NCBI GenBank assembly: GCA_007026445.1
Contig: VDMD01000014.1
Span: 248,001-312,000, forward strand
Source of the DNA: Schizophyllum amplum
Lineage: Eukaryota > Basidiomycota > Agaricomycetes > Agaricales > Schizophyllaceae
DNA length: 64,000 bases
Direction of reading: 5' to 3'
Shown: positions 22,326 to 32,890 of the stretch, piece by piece
Position numbering within the stretch: the stretch's first letter is position 1
How the letters are laid out: every line of letters starts with the position of its first letter
Program-made: the position numbers and the translations under genes
The notes under the pieces: model-generated
The model's database searches: none
What the model was told of the DNA's origin: nothing
What the model saw: only the letters and a program-made list of their open reading frames with translations

Positions 22326-24409
22326 ATGGCCCGTCACGCACCTGTGACGCGGTGGTGGCGATGCGAAGGAAATTTATATTGCTCCTCGCCCCCACCTCCC
22401 ACACAGCAGTCCGTCAACCACACTCCATGTCGCGGAAACACAAAAACAGGTCTCCAGCGAAGGAGAAATGTATGTTCTTATTCTACTGCAGGGCAGGAGC
22501 CTCACTTCGTATTAGGGTTAGCTTTCGTCAGATCGCCTGCCCTGTGGCAGCTGCTCGGTCTCCTCGAGAAAACCTGGAATGAGGCTATTGTTCTGCAGGT
22601 CCTTGCACTTGCCGAGTCCGAAGGGGGCAAGGACTTCCACCAGGCCGGGGTGAGCACTGAGCAGGTCACAACTGGGGAAGTTCGCACTAATCTAGCCGGG
22701 CACAGATTTTTACCCTTTTAGGGGTCATGACTGGCATCTTCGGCCGCGAAGACGAGCTGTTTAGCCGTACTGTGGCCATAAGGAAGGCAGGACATGCTCA
22801 CCGCCGCGAAGATGCAGCATCGCACCAGCAAAAGCGCACCCTGGTAAGTACTCGATATTCACCTGTCGCGGTTTTTCGTTCTTCCTTACCAGCCTGCTGT
22901 AGATCTACAAGCTGGGAGTAGGCTGTGATCCCGTCACCCTGGCTGCCTATATCTCAACTAAGAGTGATGGCTCGCTGGATGTTCGCGAGATTCCCAATGC
23001 ACCATTCGCCGTTATCGTGCGCGAGCGCAACCGGCCAGCATTCCGGAGGGGTACTACTATGGAGGAGGCTGGGGATCCAGATATGCTTCCACCAGGTCAT
23101 GTCCTTCTCTCCGACGATGATTTCCTCACTATTGAGCACGACAAGTCGGTTGTTGTCATTTCGCCGGAGCCCGATGGCGGTGAGTGTAGCTATGGCTCTC
23201 GCCTGCGCTAGTTGGACATCGGCTGACCTTTCTAGATGTGCCTTTTACTGTAGAGCTTGTTGTCCTCCGCAATGTTGCAGCAGACAGCCGCGATAGTCCT
23301 GCTCTGTACCGCTGGCTGGTCTCGGTCGTCGATCAGGCGGTTGACGAGCGCCGAGATGTGCGTGTAAGTGGTCTGTGTTTGTCCTATAAGGTCTATCTTA
23401 CCAATGACCTGCTTTCAGCCACCCTCCGAGGGGAAGCTCGTGCAGACTGGTCTGAATCTGGGCCCTCGCCATGCCCGTGTCATCGGATGGGCGAAGAGCT
23501 TTACGCGCAAACTCAGCCCAGATGACATGATCGCACATGACGAGGATGTCATTGGTGCTGCTTCCCTAATGTGGGCAATCATGCAGAGCATCCTTCCCAC
23601 CGAGGTCATTGGGCCGATCGAGGCAGGCATGGACCATGACTGGATGCCCAGTATTGCGACGCGCAATGTTCCCGCAGGCCAGTCAATATCTATCTCTCTA
23701 GGTAATTGCCTCTGATTCCTTGATGTAGGTGATGGTTACAAGATCGCGGTTAATGGCCGCATCTATGCGTTTCCCGCAGCAAAGCGGGGCCCGCCTACAA
23801 CCTATCTATCGCGTGGATACTCTGCGTGCGCAAATTCATAATGTGCACCTGCGGCGGCTGACTATCTTTAGCAAGACCCACATCGACCGCAGTCTCTATA
23901 GCTGGTGCATCTCCTGGACGGTCGCCCGCGAGATACAGAATACTGCGGTCCAGGCAGGCGACAAGAGGTCTGCTGGTGATATGTGCAGTGGCCCACCTGG
24001 TGGTGGTGCAAACTTTGTAGATGTCACCCTCGGCATCATCGTCAAGAATGCAGCCCGCACAGCTATGGCCTTTCGCCCTGGCTATCAGCATGGGACGACA
24101 GCGTGCCATGGTGCGATCAACCGCGGTCTCACCAACAACTTCGACGAGGCCCCTGGAAAGGCACTTCTCGAGCTCCGCAACTCTGGGAAGTCGTGGGGAA
24201 TAACTCATCGGGGACAGGTACTGGAAATACCTATGATGCTGATATGTGACCAGTTCGGCTATGTAGTAAGGAATAATGGTAATCCTAAGCGGGAGAGAAA
24301 ACGGGAGGGGCTGAGTTGGCTGACGTACTGGACATATAGAGAACCGAGGTCAATAAAAAGACTAAGTGGTTCGGTGGTGCAGATATGGATGACATATCTA
24401 CCAGTGTAA
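22326..24409 (+). CDS. Predicted 2-oxoglutarate/Fe(II) dioxygenase-like protein
   Basis: Exons supported by phase: up to 22649, 22706-22843, 22903-23179, 23236-23363, 23419-23677, 23729-23825, then 23872 onward to a stop at 24409 if no further splice occurs. The 5' start is unresolved; an in-frame ATG lies at 22326. The intron at 23678-23728 begins GC and joins ATRNVPA to GDGYKIAVNG. Removing the next intron (23826-23871) creates YLSRGYSAKTHIDRSLYSW. C-terminal features fit a double-stranded beta-helix dioxygenase: an HxD pair (THID), a core strand CISWTVA, GGGANFVDVTLGIIV, and the distal FRPGYQHGTT with His, then NRG. The ~400 residues upstream are of unknown fold. Substrate unknown. In basidiomycetes, TET/JBP dioxygenases are known passengers of KDZ transposons; whether this protein acts on nucleic acid is inference. 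Confidence 0.5.
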
Positions 24410-24620
24410 AAGGAAGGGTCTACAAAATTAGTGATAATTAAAAGGTGAATATCTGACGGGAATCACCGCACAAAAAGATACTAGAGAACATGGGCACCGC
24501 ACATCATGTGGTAGGATATCCAAGCTGAGACTGGTAACGAGAGAGTCGAGACCTACTAGCAGGATTAGTTCACAGTAAGATAGCAACAGTGGCAGCAGCT
24601 TACTGGATCCACAAACTCTG

Positions 24621-25893
24621 CTACCCGTCTGCGGATTGCGACACAGACCAACTTTTCAAGTCGTTCACCATCCTCACCAGTGCTGCCTGCGATAAGGAGA
24701 GGGCTGCCCGTTCCCAGGCAGGGGTGGTCGAGCTCGACAAGAGCGGCTTCTCCATTCCGTACACAGGGCCATCTGCACCGAAGAGGTAATTGATGGTGCG
24801 CCAGTTGGCATATAGATTCCAGCCTGGTGTCTTCGGTTCTGTGTAATCAAATTAGTGGCGAGTAATGTGACCGAAGGACGACAAACCTGGGATGGGATCT
24901 CTCCAGGAAAGGTTGGCTATCGCAGTAGCACTGCTCAGTATTTGGAACTTGTTCTGATGCGTCTTGGGAACCCAGCCATATTCAGCGAAGAGCTCATCCC
25001 TTGCCACGTGGGGCGATGCCTGCAGCACCTGGTGCATGACAGCACATTGCTGCATAGCCACAACCAGATCCCTGGACGCAGTATAATGAGCCAGAGAGTC
25101 CGCGTATGCGACAGTTGGTGCTGTCTGCGCGCCCAGAACACCAGCACTATTGTCAGGGGCAGGAGTGGGAGCAGGAAGCACTGGTAGAGCCGAATAGTCA
25201 TGTGTCGCAAGTGCCGAGGAGATATGCGATGACTCGGGGGGCACATGAAGACTAGTTGCCAGATCGGGGGCAGGTGTAGCCATCTGTGACTGCCTGTAGG
25301 TAAATACCAGTGCAAAGTGGAGGCCTAGGTCTCCCCCAACCATGGTAAGATTCTCCACCATCGTCTCGTGAATTGGTAGACAGAGATCGAGGGCTAGGAT
25401 TCCTGTCGCATGCGGAGCGAAGACGGCCTCGGGCGACTGGAGAACTCCGACTGTTCCTAGCGTGCGATATCCAGTATCGACACCAAGGAGAGTGTGGGCA
25501 TCCGAGGACGAAGGAACCCGGAGGCACGTCGCGACCATGGTGTGGTTGTCTGCAACGATGTGCTGGAGCAGTGGAGAGATCGTGTCATGCCAAAGCAGGA
25601 AATGATTCTTCAAGCCATTCAGTAGAGCTCGGGCATCGACTGTGCGCCGGTTTTGCCCCCGGAGAGTAACCGAGCCAAGATCTTGCTGAGGCATGGCAAC
25701 ATTGGAGATGAGATCAGAGGTGAGAGGCGATGTGGGCATGCCATTGGGCGAGACAGCGAATGTGAGGGCCGACAGACTGACATACTCGACTGCTTTAGAG
25801 GTGAGCAATGAGGGCTTGGTAAGATAGCCAGACACACACCTGACCACTCTAGGTTACCATCAATACCCTGACTGGTGAAGAAGCTGTCCAATC
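24621..25893 (-). CDS. Unknown protein inside the HECT/dioxygenase/integrase block
   Basis: Three exons fit: about 25893-25840, 25792-24887 and 24838-24621, with introns of 47 and 48 nt joining GNLEWS/AVEYVSLS and WRDPIP/EPKTPGWNLY in phase. The 5' exon reads GELAFDRLDSFFTSQGIDG, but upstream of it I find only a stop and no start, so the N-terminus is missing, lies behind an unseen splice, or is frameshifted. The body is Thr/Ala/Ser-rich, with TLLGVDTGYRTLGTVGVLQ and a Pro-rich stretch (PVLPAPTPAPDNS). The C-terminal exon has an aromatic segment, NWRTINYLFGADGPVYGMEK. No family is recognised. It converges on the dioxygenase-like gene and diverges from the integrase gene, as expected for an accessory gene of the same element. 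Confidence 0.5.
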
Positions 25894-26121
25894 TGTCGAA
25901 GGCCAGCTCGCCGACTTCGCCCGAAGTCGCTCACTGTCCCGAATTCGCTGAGCTGGCTCCCATTATGATTCCCAGCATCATTCTGCCTAGGACTCGTGTC
26001 AGCTCACAAGAATAACGAGCAGACATAGACAATCACCAGAACTGGGTGGTACTCATTCTAGAGCCTGCAGCAGGGACAGTCGCGTCGTGCTTCTCGGCAA
26101 TCGGCAGGCGACCTTGGTCAC

Positions 26122-28069
26122 ATGATCTCTGATCACAGTCACGAGGTATGTGACAGACGTGTTGCGGGCATCTTTACTCTTCCCTCAACTCTTATGGACG
26201 AGAACAGTTCTGCTGTGCATGGGAATCCCCAAGAGCTGCTCTATGCATTCCGCGAACACTATAACCGATACATTGGGGCTGTAACAGATGTTCTCACTCA
26301 CCCGTCCGATGAGGTCGTCCTGGGAAGATTGGAGGATGATCTGCGAGAATATTCATCGCTTGTAGAAGAGGTGTGTTTTATCAAAGATCGGCTACTCTTG
26401 ATCTAAGAATCCTGCTTAACAGCATCATAACATCTTTTCTCCTGCCGAATTGCAGACGATCACGTCGAGCATCGGAGTCATGATCAACGATGTTCATACT
26501 ACGCGACAGCAGGTCCTCGATCAGTCACATCATGGCCGGCCAACCGTTATTCGTCTTGCTCACACTGGCCGACGTGGACGTCCGCGCATCGAGATCGATC
26601 CTCGCTTCCTCGAGTGGGCATATCGTCACCGCACTACGAGTGGGATCAGCACGTTTCTGCATGTTGGTCGCACAACTGTACGAAATGCCTTGCTGGAGTA
26701 TGGTATTCGCGAGACTGGCCGGGATCCCTTTGCTGCTCCTCATCAGCCAGAGCCACCTACTACATCCTCCGACAACTCTACCGATGAGATCCTTGACCCC
26801 CTGCTACCTCCCCCAGCCCATCTTCCTCCTGATGTACGCTGTGGCTCGCGTGGTCAGCGTCTCACAGAACCTGAGCTAGACAGTGTGCTTCTGCGCTTGC
26901 GCACACACTTCCGACGCACAGGCATTCGCTATTTCCAGGGTATTCTCACGCGCCTGGGCTACCATGTTACTATGGAGGAGGTGCGACAATCACTCATACG
27001 CATCGATCCCGTTCACCGTGTCTTCCATCGCATCCTCATCCGGAGACGGCGCTATTCTGTTGCTGGCCCAATGGCTCTCTGGCACCATGATGGTCAGCAT
27101 GGTATGTTCCATAATTCTGTCTCTTCACTACTGTTTGCGAACTGGGTCTGTAGGTTTGATCCGCTGGGGCATAGTCATACACGGCTTCATTGATGGCTAT
27201 TCACGGCTTATAACGGGCCTCCGCGCAAGTAACAATAACATGGGAGCGACTGTGCTGGACCTCTTTCTAGATGCAGTCCAGACGTTTGGGCTCCCCTCAC
27301 GTCTTCGCGGCGACCATGGAACCGAGAACATACAGGTTGCCGCATATATGGAGGAGGTCCGTGGTGTTGGACGTGGATCGTACATCTGGGGCAGGTGTGT
27401 GCACCTGTATATCCTCTTCACCCATTCCACTTACCTTGTCTGTAATATAGAAGTGTTCATAATGTCCGCATCGAACGGCTGTGGGTTGACGTGACTGTTC
27501 AAGTCGGTGCAGCTTGGGCAGACCGTTTCACGATGCTGGAAATTTCGCATGGCCTCGACATCAACAATGTGCATCATATCTGGCTCATACACTTCCTCTT
27601 CCTTCCTATCATCAATTCGGAGCTGGCAGTGTTTGCTGAAGGACACAATAACCATCCGATCCAGGTTCGGGACGGTCCCGATCGTACACCCATTGATCTC
27701 TATGGCTTCGACAGTCTTGCGCTTGGAGTGCGTGGAGACGAGGTGTCCTACGACAACAGCCTATCAGCAGACGAGCTAGAGGTATACGGGGTGGATTGGG
27801 AGGCATTACGCGATGAGCACGTAATGGAGTCGCGGCGCGCAAACAACCACGACGAGGAAGGGACATCTTCGTGGACACGTAGCGGACCACCCAGCCGACT
27901 CAACGAGGTCTTCCTTGCACCACCTGAAAACTCACTACCCCCTGGAGAAGTAGCAGAGCTAGATGCCATCCTTGCCCCTTTGTCCACTGGGGTGAGCGAC
28001 GAGGAGATTGCGATAATGTGGAACCATGCTGTAGCAAATGCACGCCTTATGTGGCCTGATTATTTCTAA
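26122..28069 (+). CDS. DDE integrase (rve-like) of a eukaryotic transposon
   Basis: Exons 26122-26370, 26456-27101, 27154-27394 and 27451-28069 join in phase for 584 residues. Introns are 85, 52 and 56 nt. After a helical N-terminus comes a helix-turn-helix-like region (GRPRIEIDPRFLEWAYRHRT, then FLHVGRTTVRNALLEYGI). The integrase core follows: WHHDGQHGLIRWGIVIHGFI (first Asp), RLRGDHGTEN (second Asp) and SVHNVRIERLW (Glu), with 34 residues between the second Asp and the Glu, close to D35E. Splicing is needed to bring these motifs together, which strongly supports the model. The C-terminus is acidic and ends ARLMWPDYF. Catalytic residues look intact, so it could be active. This integrase type is widespread in agaricomycetes; transposition chemistry is inferred from the fold. 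Confidence 0.85.
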
Positions 28070-29419
28070 TATCGACCTAATCTTAAACTTCAGGGCTGGC
28101 TACATACAGAATGATATGGATGGACAAAAGATGCGACGACACTAGGAGAGACGAGGTGCGAAAGATTTGCAGAGAGTGTGAGTGACCTATACGAGGTAGC
28201 TACCTGCAGCACGGGGTGGGTACACGGATTTGCCGTGCAGAAGGCCTGGGGCGGCATGCTGGGCGACGGCGGGGGAAGGGGGCGGCATCGAAGCATGCCC
28301 GTATATGCCGATGTCGAGGCCTCACTCTTGCGATGTGAGGGGAAGCCGCTCAAGCCGCACAAGCTCTGCGGAGGGCGAGTCGCGGGCGGGGGCGATGCAA
28401 TGCGAAGGGCCGACCCTGGCCAATCGCACCGCTGCAGCGCACACATAGCACGTACACCTCCCCCCCCCCCCGCAGAACCCGCTGAGGGTTTGGGGCCCTG
28501 ACCAAAAGCCGCGCCGCGAAGTCCCGGTGCGATGAGACCTCGAGCGGTTGGGCTTTTGGTCAAGGACAGGCTAGACGCTCATGCGAGTCGGGGAAGGGGG
28601 TATCGTCGATTATGAGCGCTGAATGTGTGGAAAGGCGGCGAAGCGCGAGCGAGCAGCCTTCGCCGGTGCGATGGTGGCATCGTGCGCGTGCGCCGCTTGC
28701 TCTAGGAAGCTGCGGCACATAGTTGTCAGTAATATGATCCATGTAAGGCGCAGCTACGCACCTGCGGCGCATCTGCGCGGGCCTGCTTCGCGAGCATCGT
28801 CATTCACCTCGTTCGCGCGTTGTGACCACTGTAGATATATATATTTTGCGATTTTAGAGGTGCACGAGTTCAAATGAACAGAAGGGGGCGGTCTGGGGGC
28901 AGCCGCAGGGTCGGGGTGGTTGTCGTCCGGACAGAGGCGTGAAAGGATGCGGCGATACAAGGCGTGGGAATCCCGCTGGATCCCCGGCACCGTCGGCCCT
29001 CAGCCCGGGAATCCGTCCACTACGACCTGCCCGCAGTTTCACTACAGCCAGCAGAGATGTCCCCTCAGCTGCCTTGAATGATTCTAAGGTGTTGAAATGG
29101 CACATATTCTGCCAAATAAGTACCAGGTACCGGGTATCGAGTACAACAACAGACTACCGCCTACCGTCTACTGTCACACGACATGTCACGCCACTTGCCA
29201 ATGGACTTGCCCTCCCCGCGTACCGTGTATGAACCTGAGGCAACGGCTCTGATTTCTTGATGAAAACAGATGTCATACATAACTCGATGTCATGGATGTC
29301 GCGCTAGCTGTGATGCTGAAGCGGTACCCTGAGGGTTACAGTAGTAATGGGTTACGATAGTAATTAGTAATGAGTCCCTAGTAGTCTAGTAGCACGCTGC
29401 CTAAGTACCTACGCCTTAT
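28070..29419. other. Gene-poor interval 3' of the integrase
   Basis: No gene seen. It contains GC-rich sequence at 28.2-28.5 kb, a short C run near 28460, a perfect 11-bp inverted repeat, and AT-richer sequence with many TAGTA/GTACC motifs from 29.1 to 29.4 kb. No inverted repeat matching the region 5' of the HECT-like gene was found by eye. Confidence 0.4.
28500..28561. repeat. Perfect 11-bp inverted repeat (hairpin)
   Basis: GACCAAAAGCC at 28500-28510 and its exact complement GGCTTTTGGTC at 28551-28561 flank 40 GC-rich bases. It lies about 430 bases downstream of the integrase stop. It could be a subterminal element end, a terminator-like structure, or chance. Confidence 0.6.
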
Positions 29420-29421
29420 TA

Positions 29422-30005
29422 AGGTAGCGGTCACCAGGAACTGTCACCCTTATGTAAGCAATGACGTCATCGATCGGAGGGACAAATGTCGAGGTCGCGT
29501 CAAGGTCAACCTCATCGTCGATGCCATGGCGGAGGGTCCGAGGGCGAGATCATGTTTCTGCTGACGGGCAAGGACTTGAATTCGCTGGAAGCATCTCGTA
29601 AATGCACAGAAATTGCCGGGAAACAGGAAACAGCATTCGACAGCGGCCCAGGGCTGTCACCGTGAGTCACGTTCGGAGCTTACCGTACAGTGCACGTGAC
29701 AGAATGGTGACGTGTTGGATCACGTGACTGGACAAATCACCGTCCTCTATTTTTCGAAAACCACTCCAGAGGCATCCCCGGGACCTCCCAAGTCGTTTCC
29801 TGTCGATAGCAGTATTTGGCTAACAGTTCGGTCATTTTTTGAAATATCGCAATTTTTCTTTAGTAGAACTGTAGCTTCAAGATGTAGCTATCGTTTGTAT
29901 AAAGCAGATTGACGAGAAAAGTGGAAGGGGGGGATGACATAGACCAGCAAGGTCAACGATTGATCTGCTTACATAAGGGGTGACAGTTCCTGGTGACCGC
30001 TACCT
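29422..30005. mobile_element. Non-autonomous DNA transposon (MITE), 584 bp
   Basis: Terminal inverted repeats at 29422-29460 and 29966-30005 begin AGGTAGCGGTCACCAGGAAC and agree over about 40 bases except for one extra C in the right copy. Both ends are flanked by the dinucleotide TA (29420-29421 and 30006-30007), consistent with a TA target duplication as in Tc1/mariner-like elements. The 500-base interior encodes no protein. The near-identical ends imply recent activity. It sits directly at the 3' side of the LINE. Confidence 0.85.
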
Positions 30006-30007
30006 TA

Positions 30008-32890
30008 GTGGTAGGCAATCAGTGCACAATCGCATGGAAGCTCATGCTGGCATGGCGTGGGGTTGCCAGCCGATTGTAAGCGATTTTGTGGAATTGGAAG
30101 CCGCCCCGTCGCCGGCGTGGGATTGCAATCGCCGTTTTCGGTTACAATCACATTCGAGCGTTCCGGGATTTTCGTGATGGAGAGAGGATAGCGCCACCTC
30201 TGCGCCGTCGTACATTATCCTTCTCCACTCCGTATACCCACTAAAACCCCGCAATTTCCGACCCATTCGTCCGGAAGGCTTTCATAGTCTCTGATAATTG
30301 ACTTCCAGGTGGAGTCAACTAAGGATGCGCTCAGCGCCGCCTTGCCGTACCTCTTGTAAGTGAGGCGCCGGTCGAGCTCCAACCGCTGGTTCAGAATGGA
30401 CATCCATCGGTTTCGAACTTCAACCTCCGTGAACTCTCTGCCGTCGTTCTGGATTACGCGTTCACATCGCATCTTCCATACCAGGTGCGCAGACTCTGAG
30501 ATGATAATGGCCCAGAGGCGTTCAGTGCCGGATTTGGGGCGCCCCTTGTCCGTTCGGAAGGTGCCGCAGGCGGCACCGACGATGACCCCGAGACTTGGTT
30601 CATGCCATGTTTCGCCGGTCAAGGACCATAGTTCCTCGACGAGGTTCCATATGCCACACCTCTCGACACACTCACAGTCGAGCAAGATATGATGCATCGT
30701 CTCCGCCGCCCCGCATATGCGGCAGAAGGCGCGCTCCTGCACGTCGGGAGGATAATTGGGCTTTAACCACTTGTCGCCGATGTGGTACGCGTCGTGGATG
30801 ACCATCCATAGGAAGTATCGGCATTCCAACAGTATATGCTTGCTTCTGACTGCTCGCCAAATAGATGCTTCTGTCCTTTGGATCCAGAACTCCTCGTCTA
30901 GGTCATCTAAGATTTGAGCCATGTTTTGCTCGGTGCGTTTCCGTTTCCCCAGACGTGAAATCTTTTGCTTGAGGATTGCCTTGTAGGCTCTGGATTGTGT
31001 CATGGTGGCGAGCTTCGCTCCCGAGAGCCGTAAGTTGGGTTCTATTAGCAGTTCAAAATCGACTGCCTCCTTCCGGGCTCCTTCGCCCGCGAGGCGATCT
31101 GCAATCTCATTTCCCGCATGCCCGTTGTGTCCTTTGACCCAGCGGAAATATGTGTGTGCCCGACGCCTGCGCAGGCTTGCTATTGTAGCTTTTGTTAACT
31201 CGCCGTTCACAGCGTCAATGTAGCCTGCATCCTCGTGTGCGGCACGGTGTTCAAGTAGCTCGCCAAGAGCCCACCGCGAGTCAGTCTCGATTCGCAGCTC
31301 GCGATCGGGGTCTGCCTCGTCAGCTGCTACCATGATGGCGAGCATTTCGCCCGTCTGATTCGACTGCTCGAGGCATGGTGGTAGGTGAATGCCGTACTCG
31401 CCATTTGCTCCTTCCTTTCCCTCCAGGTAGACTCCTGCCCCAGCTTGGGCATCTCGTTCACCATTGTTCAGGCACGAACCGTCCGTCGCCGCAAGCTGCG
31501 GTGCTTGGGCCGCGTCGTTGAGAGGTAGGTATAGACGTTCATTCTCTAATGGGCCGTCTGTGAAAATTCTGAACGTATTCCCTATATGGCCGGTAGTGAC
31601 CACATCACGGTCGAAGGCCGTCCATTCCTCGACCTCTGGTGCCTCATTCAGAGCCCGGTGGTCCTCTGGGTGTTCGCCGCGCGGATCCCACTTTCCCGGT
31701 AGCGTGTCCAGGAATTTTTCCGCACGTTCAAAACATGCATCAGGGTTCTCACACCCAAAGCTCGTTCGTACGTGCTCACACTCGCTGCACTCACAGCTAC
31801 TGAGGTCGAATTCGTGTCTCGGGTCTCCACGGCGCGCCGCGGTCTCTTCAAAATCACCGACCGTCCGAAGTCGATGTTGATCCCGTAGGCAACGTGTTGC
31901 TTTGGAGTACGCTGCCAGCGAACGCATTCTTTGGTTTGCGTGAATGTGGTACCACATTGGCATGTTGCGTATGATGCTCCGGCTCGGTGCCAGGCATTCG
32001 AGACGCAGACCGAAGCGTTCTGCGCAGTCTATTAGCTTGTGTAGGAACGGTGGAATTGCTTTCGCTTTGCCGTTCGTTCCGGCTACTTTGGGTGCGTGCG
32101 CTCGTTTATATGGCTGCCACGTCTGCAAGAAGGGGTTGATGCGGAGCTCTTTAGCTTGCGGTACCTCTGCCTTGGGTGTGTAGTGCGCAAGTAACGCGTC
32201 CGCTACGTACGCCCAAAGGGGGCGTGACGGGCCAAAGGTGAGATAGTCTTTGAGCCACATGATGTTGATTGCGTGGTTTCGCGATTCTAGGTCGAGGAGT
32301 TGCCTGCCGCCCGTCGCTAGTGGTGCGTAGAGCTGTTCCATGCTTACTGGGGGGGTTGCCCGGCCATCCCAGAAGAAGTTTCTCTCTAGCGCCGTCAGCC
32401 GCTTCCGTATGTCGTCTGGCATTCCCTGTACCTCGGCGAGGAACTGAGTTATCCCCCTATAGTGAAGGAGATGGCGTGACGCCGGCCCTCTATTGTTGAA
32501 TGGCCTTTTGCCCAACGTTTGAGGGCGCTTTCAACCTTGTCGAGGCGCGGCGTCCAGGGCGCACCCACTTCAAAATCGTTCCCGAAGAAGGCGCCCAGTA
32601 TTCTGACAGCTTCGTCTTCTCCCGCCATATGGACCCGTTTGGGGTACGCTTTCCATGCACCGGTGTCCTTGTACGTGCTGATCATCTGCAGACGGTAGTC
32701 TTTGCAGCCTATCGGGATGATTTCGGTTTTTGTGATGTTGAACTTCGCCTTTGCAGCGGTGCACCACGTGTCGAGGATGGATTGCAGGATCGCAAAGTCG
32801 TCACCCTCCGCTAGATAGATGGTCGTGTCGTCGGCAAAGAGCGTGGCCTTCAGGCGCTCCATCAGCCCTGGAATCTCAAAGCCAGGCGAC
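30008..32890 (-). mobile_element. 5'-truncated LINE (non-LTR retrotransposon)
   Basis: Oriented on the minus strand. What remains is the end of the reverse transcriptase, an RNase H domain, a C-terminal Cys/His region and a 3' UTR (about 30214-30008). The upstream part of the reverse transcriptase and any endonuclease are missing; recognisable LINE sequence starts at about 32885, just before EIPGLMERLKATLFADDTTIYL. Truncation at the 5' end is the normal outcome of target-primed reverse transcription. The 3' UTR contains the repeat also found at 16.36 kb. No clear target-site duplication was seen, and the MITE abuts the 3' end. Confidence 0.85.
30215..32890 (-). pseudogene. LINE polyprotein remnant: RT end, RNase H, Cys/His tail
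   Basis: The upstream part (32890-32449) carries FADDTTIYL, the catalytic Asp pair of reverse transcriptase, then AKFNITKTEIIPIG. The frame is then lost in a run of G at about 32458, where one additional G would join HAISFTIGG to ITQFLAEVQGMPDDIRK. The second part runs to 30215. It has a complete RNase H signature: ATDGSC (Asp), QTGEMLAI (Glu), IETDSRWAL (Asp) and HAGNEIADRLAGEGA (Asp). Nearer the C-terminus, ERAFCRICGAAETMHHILLDC is the CCHC-like motif common in LINEs. It is dead as an autonomous element because it lacks its 5' half and is frameshifted. Confidence 0.85.

Noticed and set aside
23368..23715. Separate gene ending at the stop after ...SISISLGNCL
   Set aside because: That stop lies inside a GC-AG intron; splicing it out continues into GDGYKIAVNG and the dioxygenase motifs.
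24589..24789. A 66-residue plus-strand frame
   Set aside because: It is antisense to the better supported last exon of the unknown minus-strand gene (24838-24621).
18000..29400. Terminal inverted repeats bounding the HECT/integrase block
   Set aside because: Comparing the flanks by eye (about 18.0-18.3 kb with 28.1-29.4 kb) gave only short chance matches; the element ends remain unknown.
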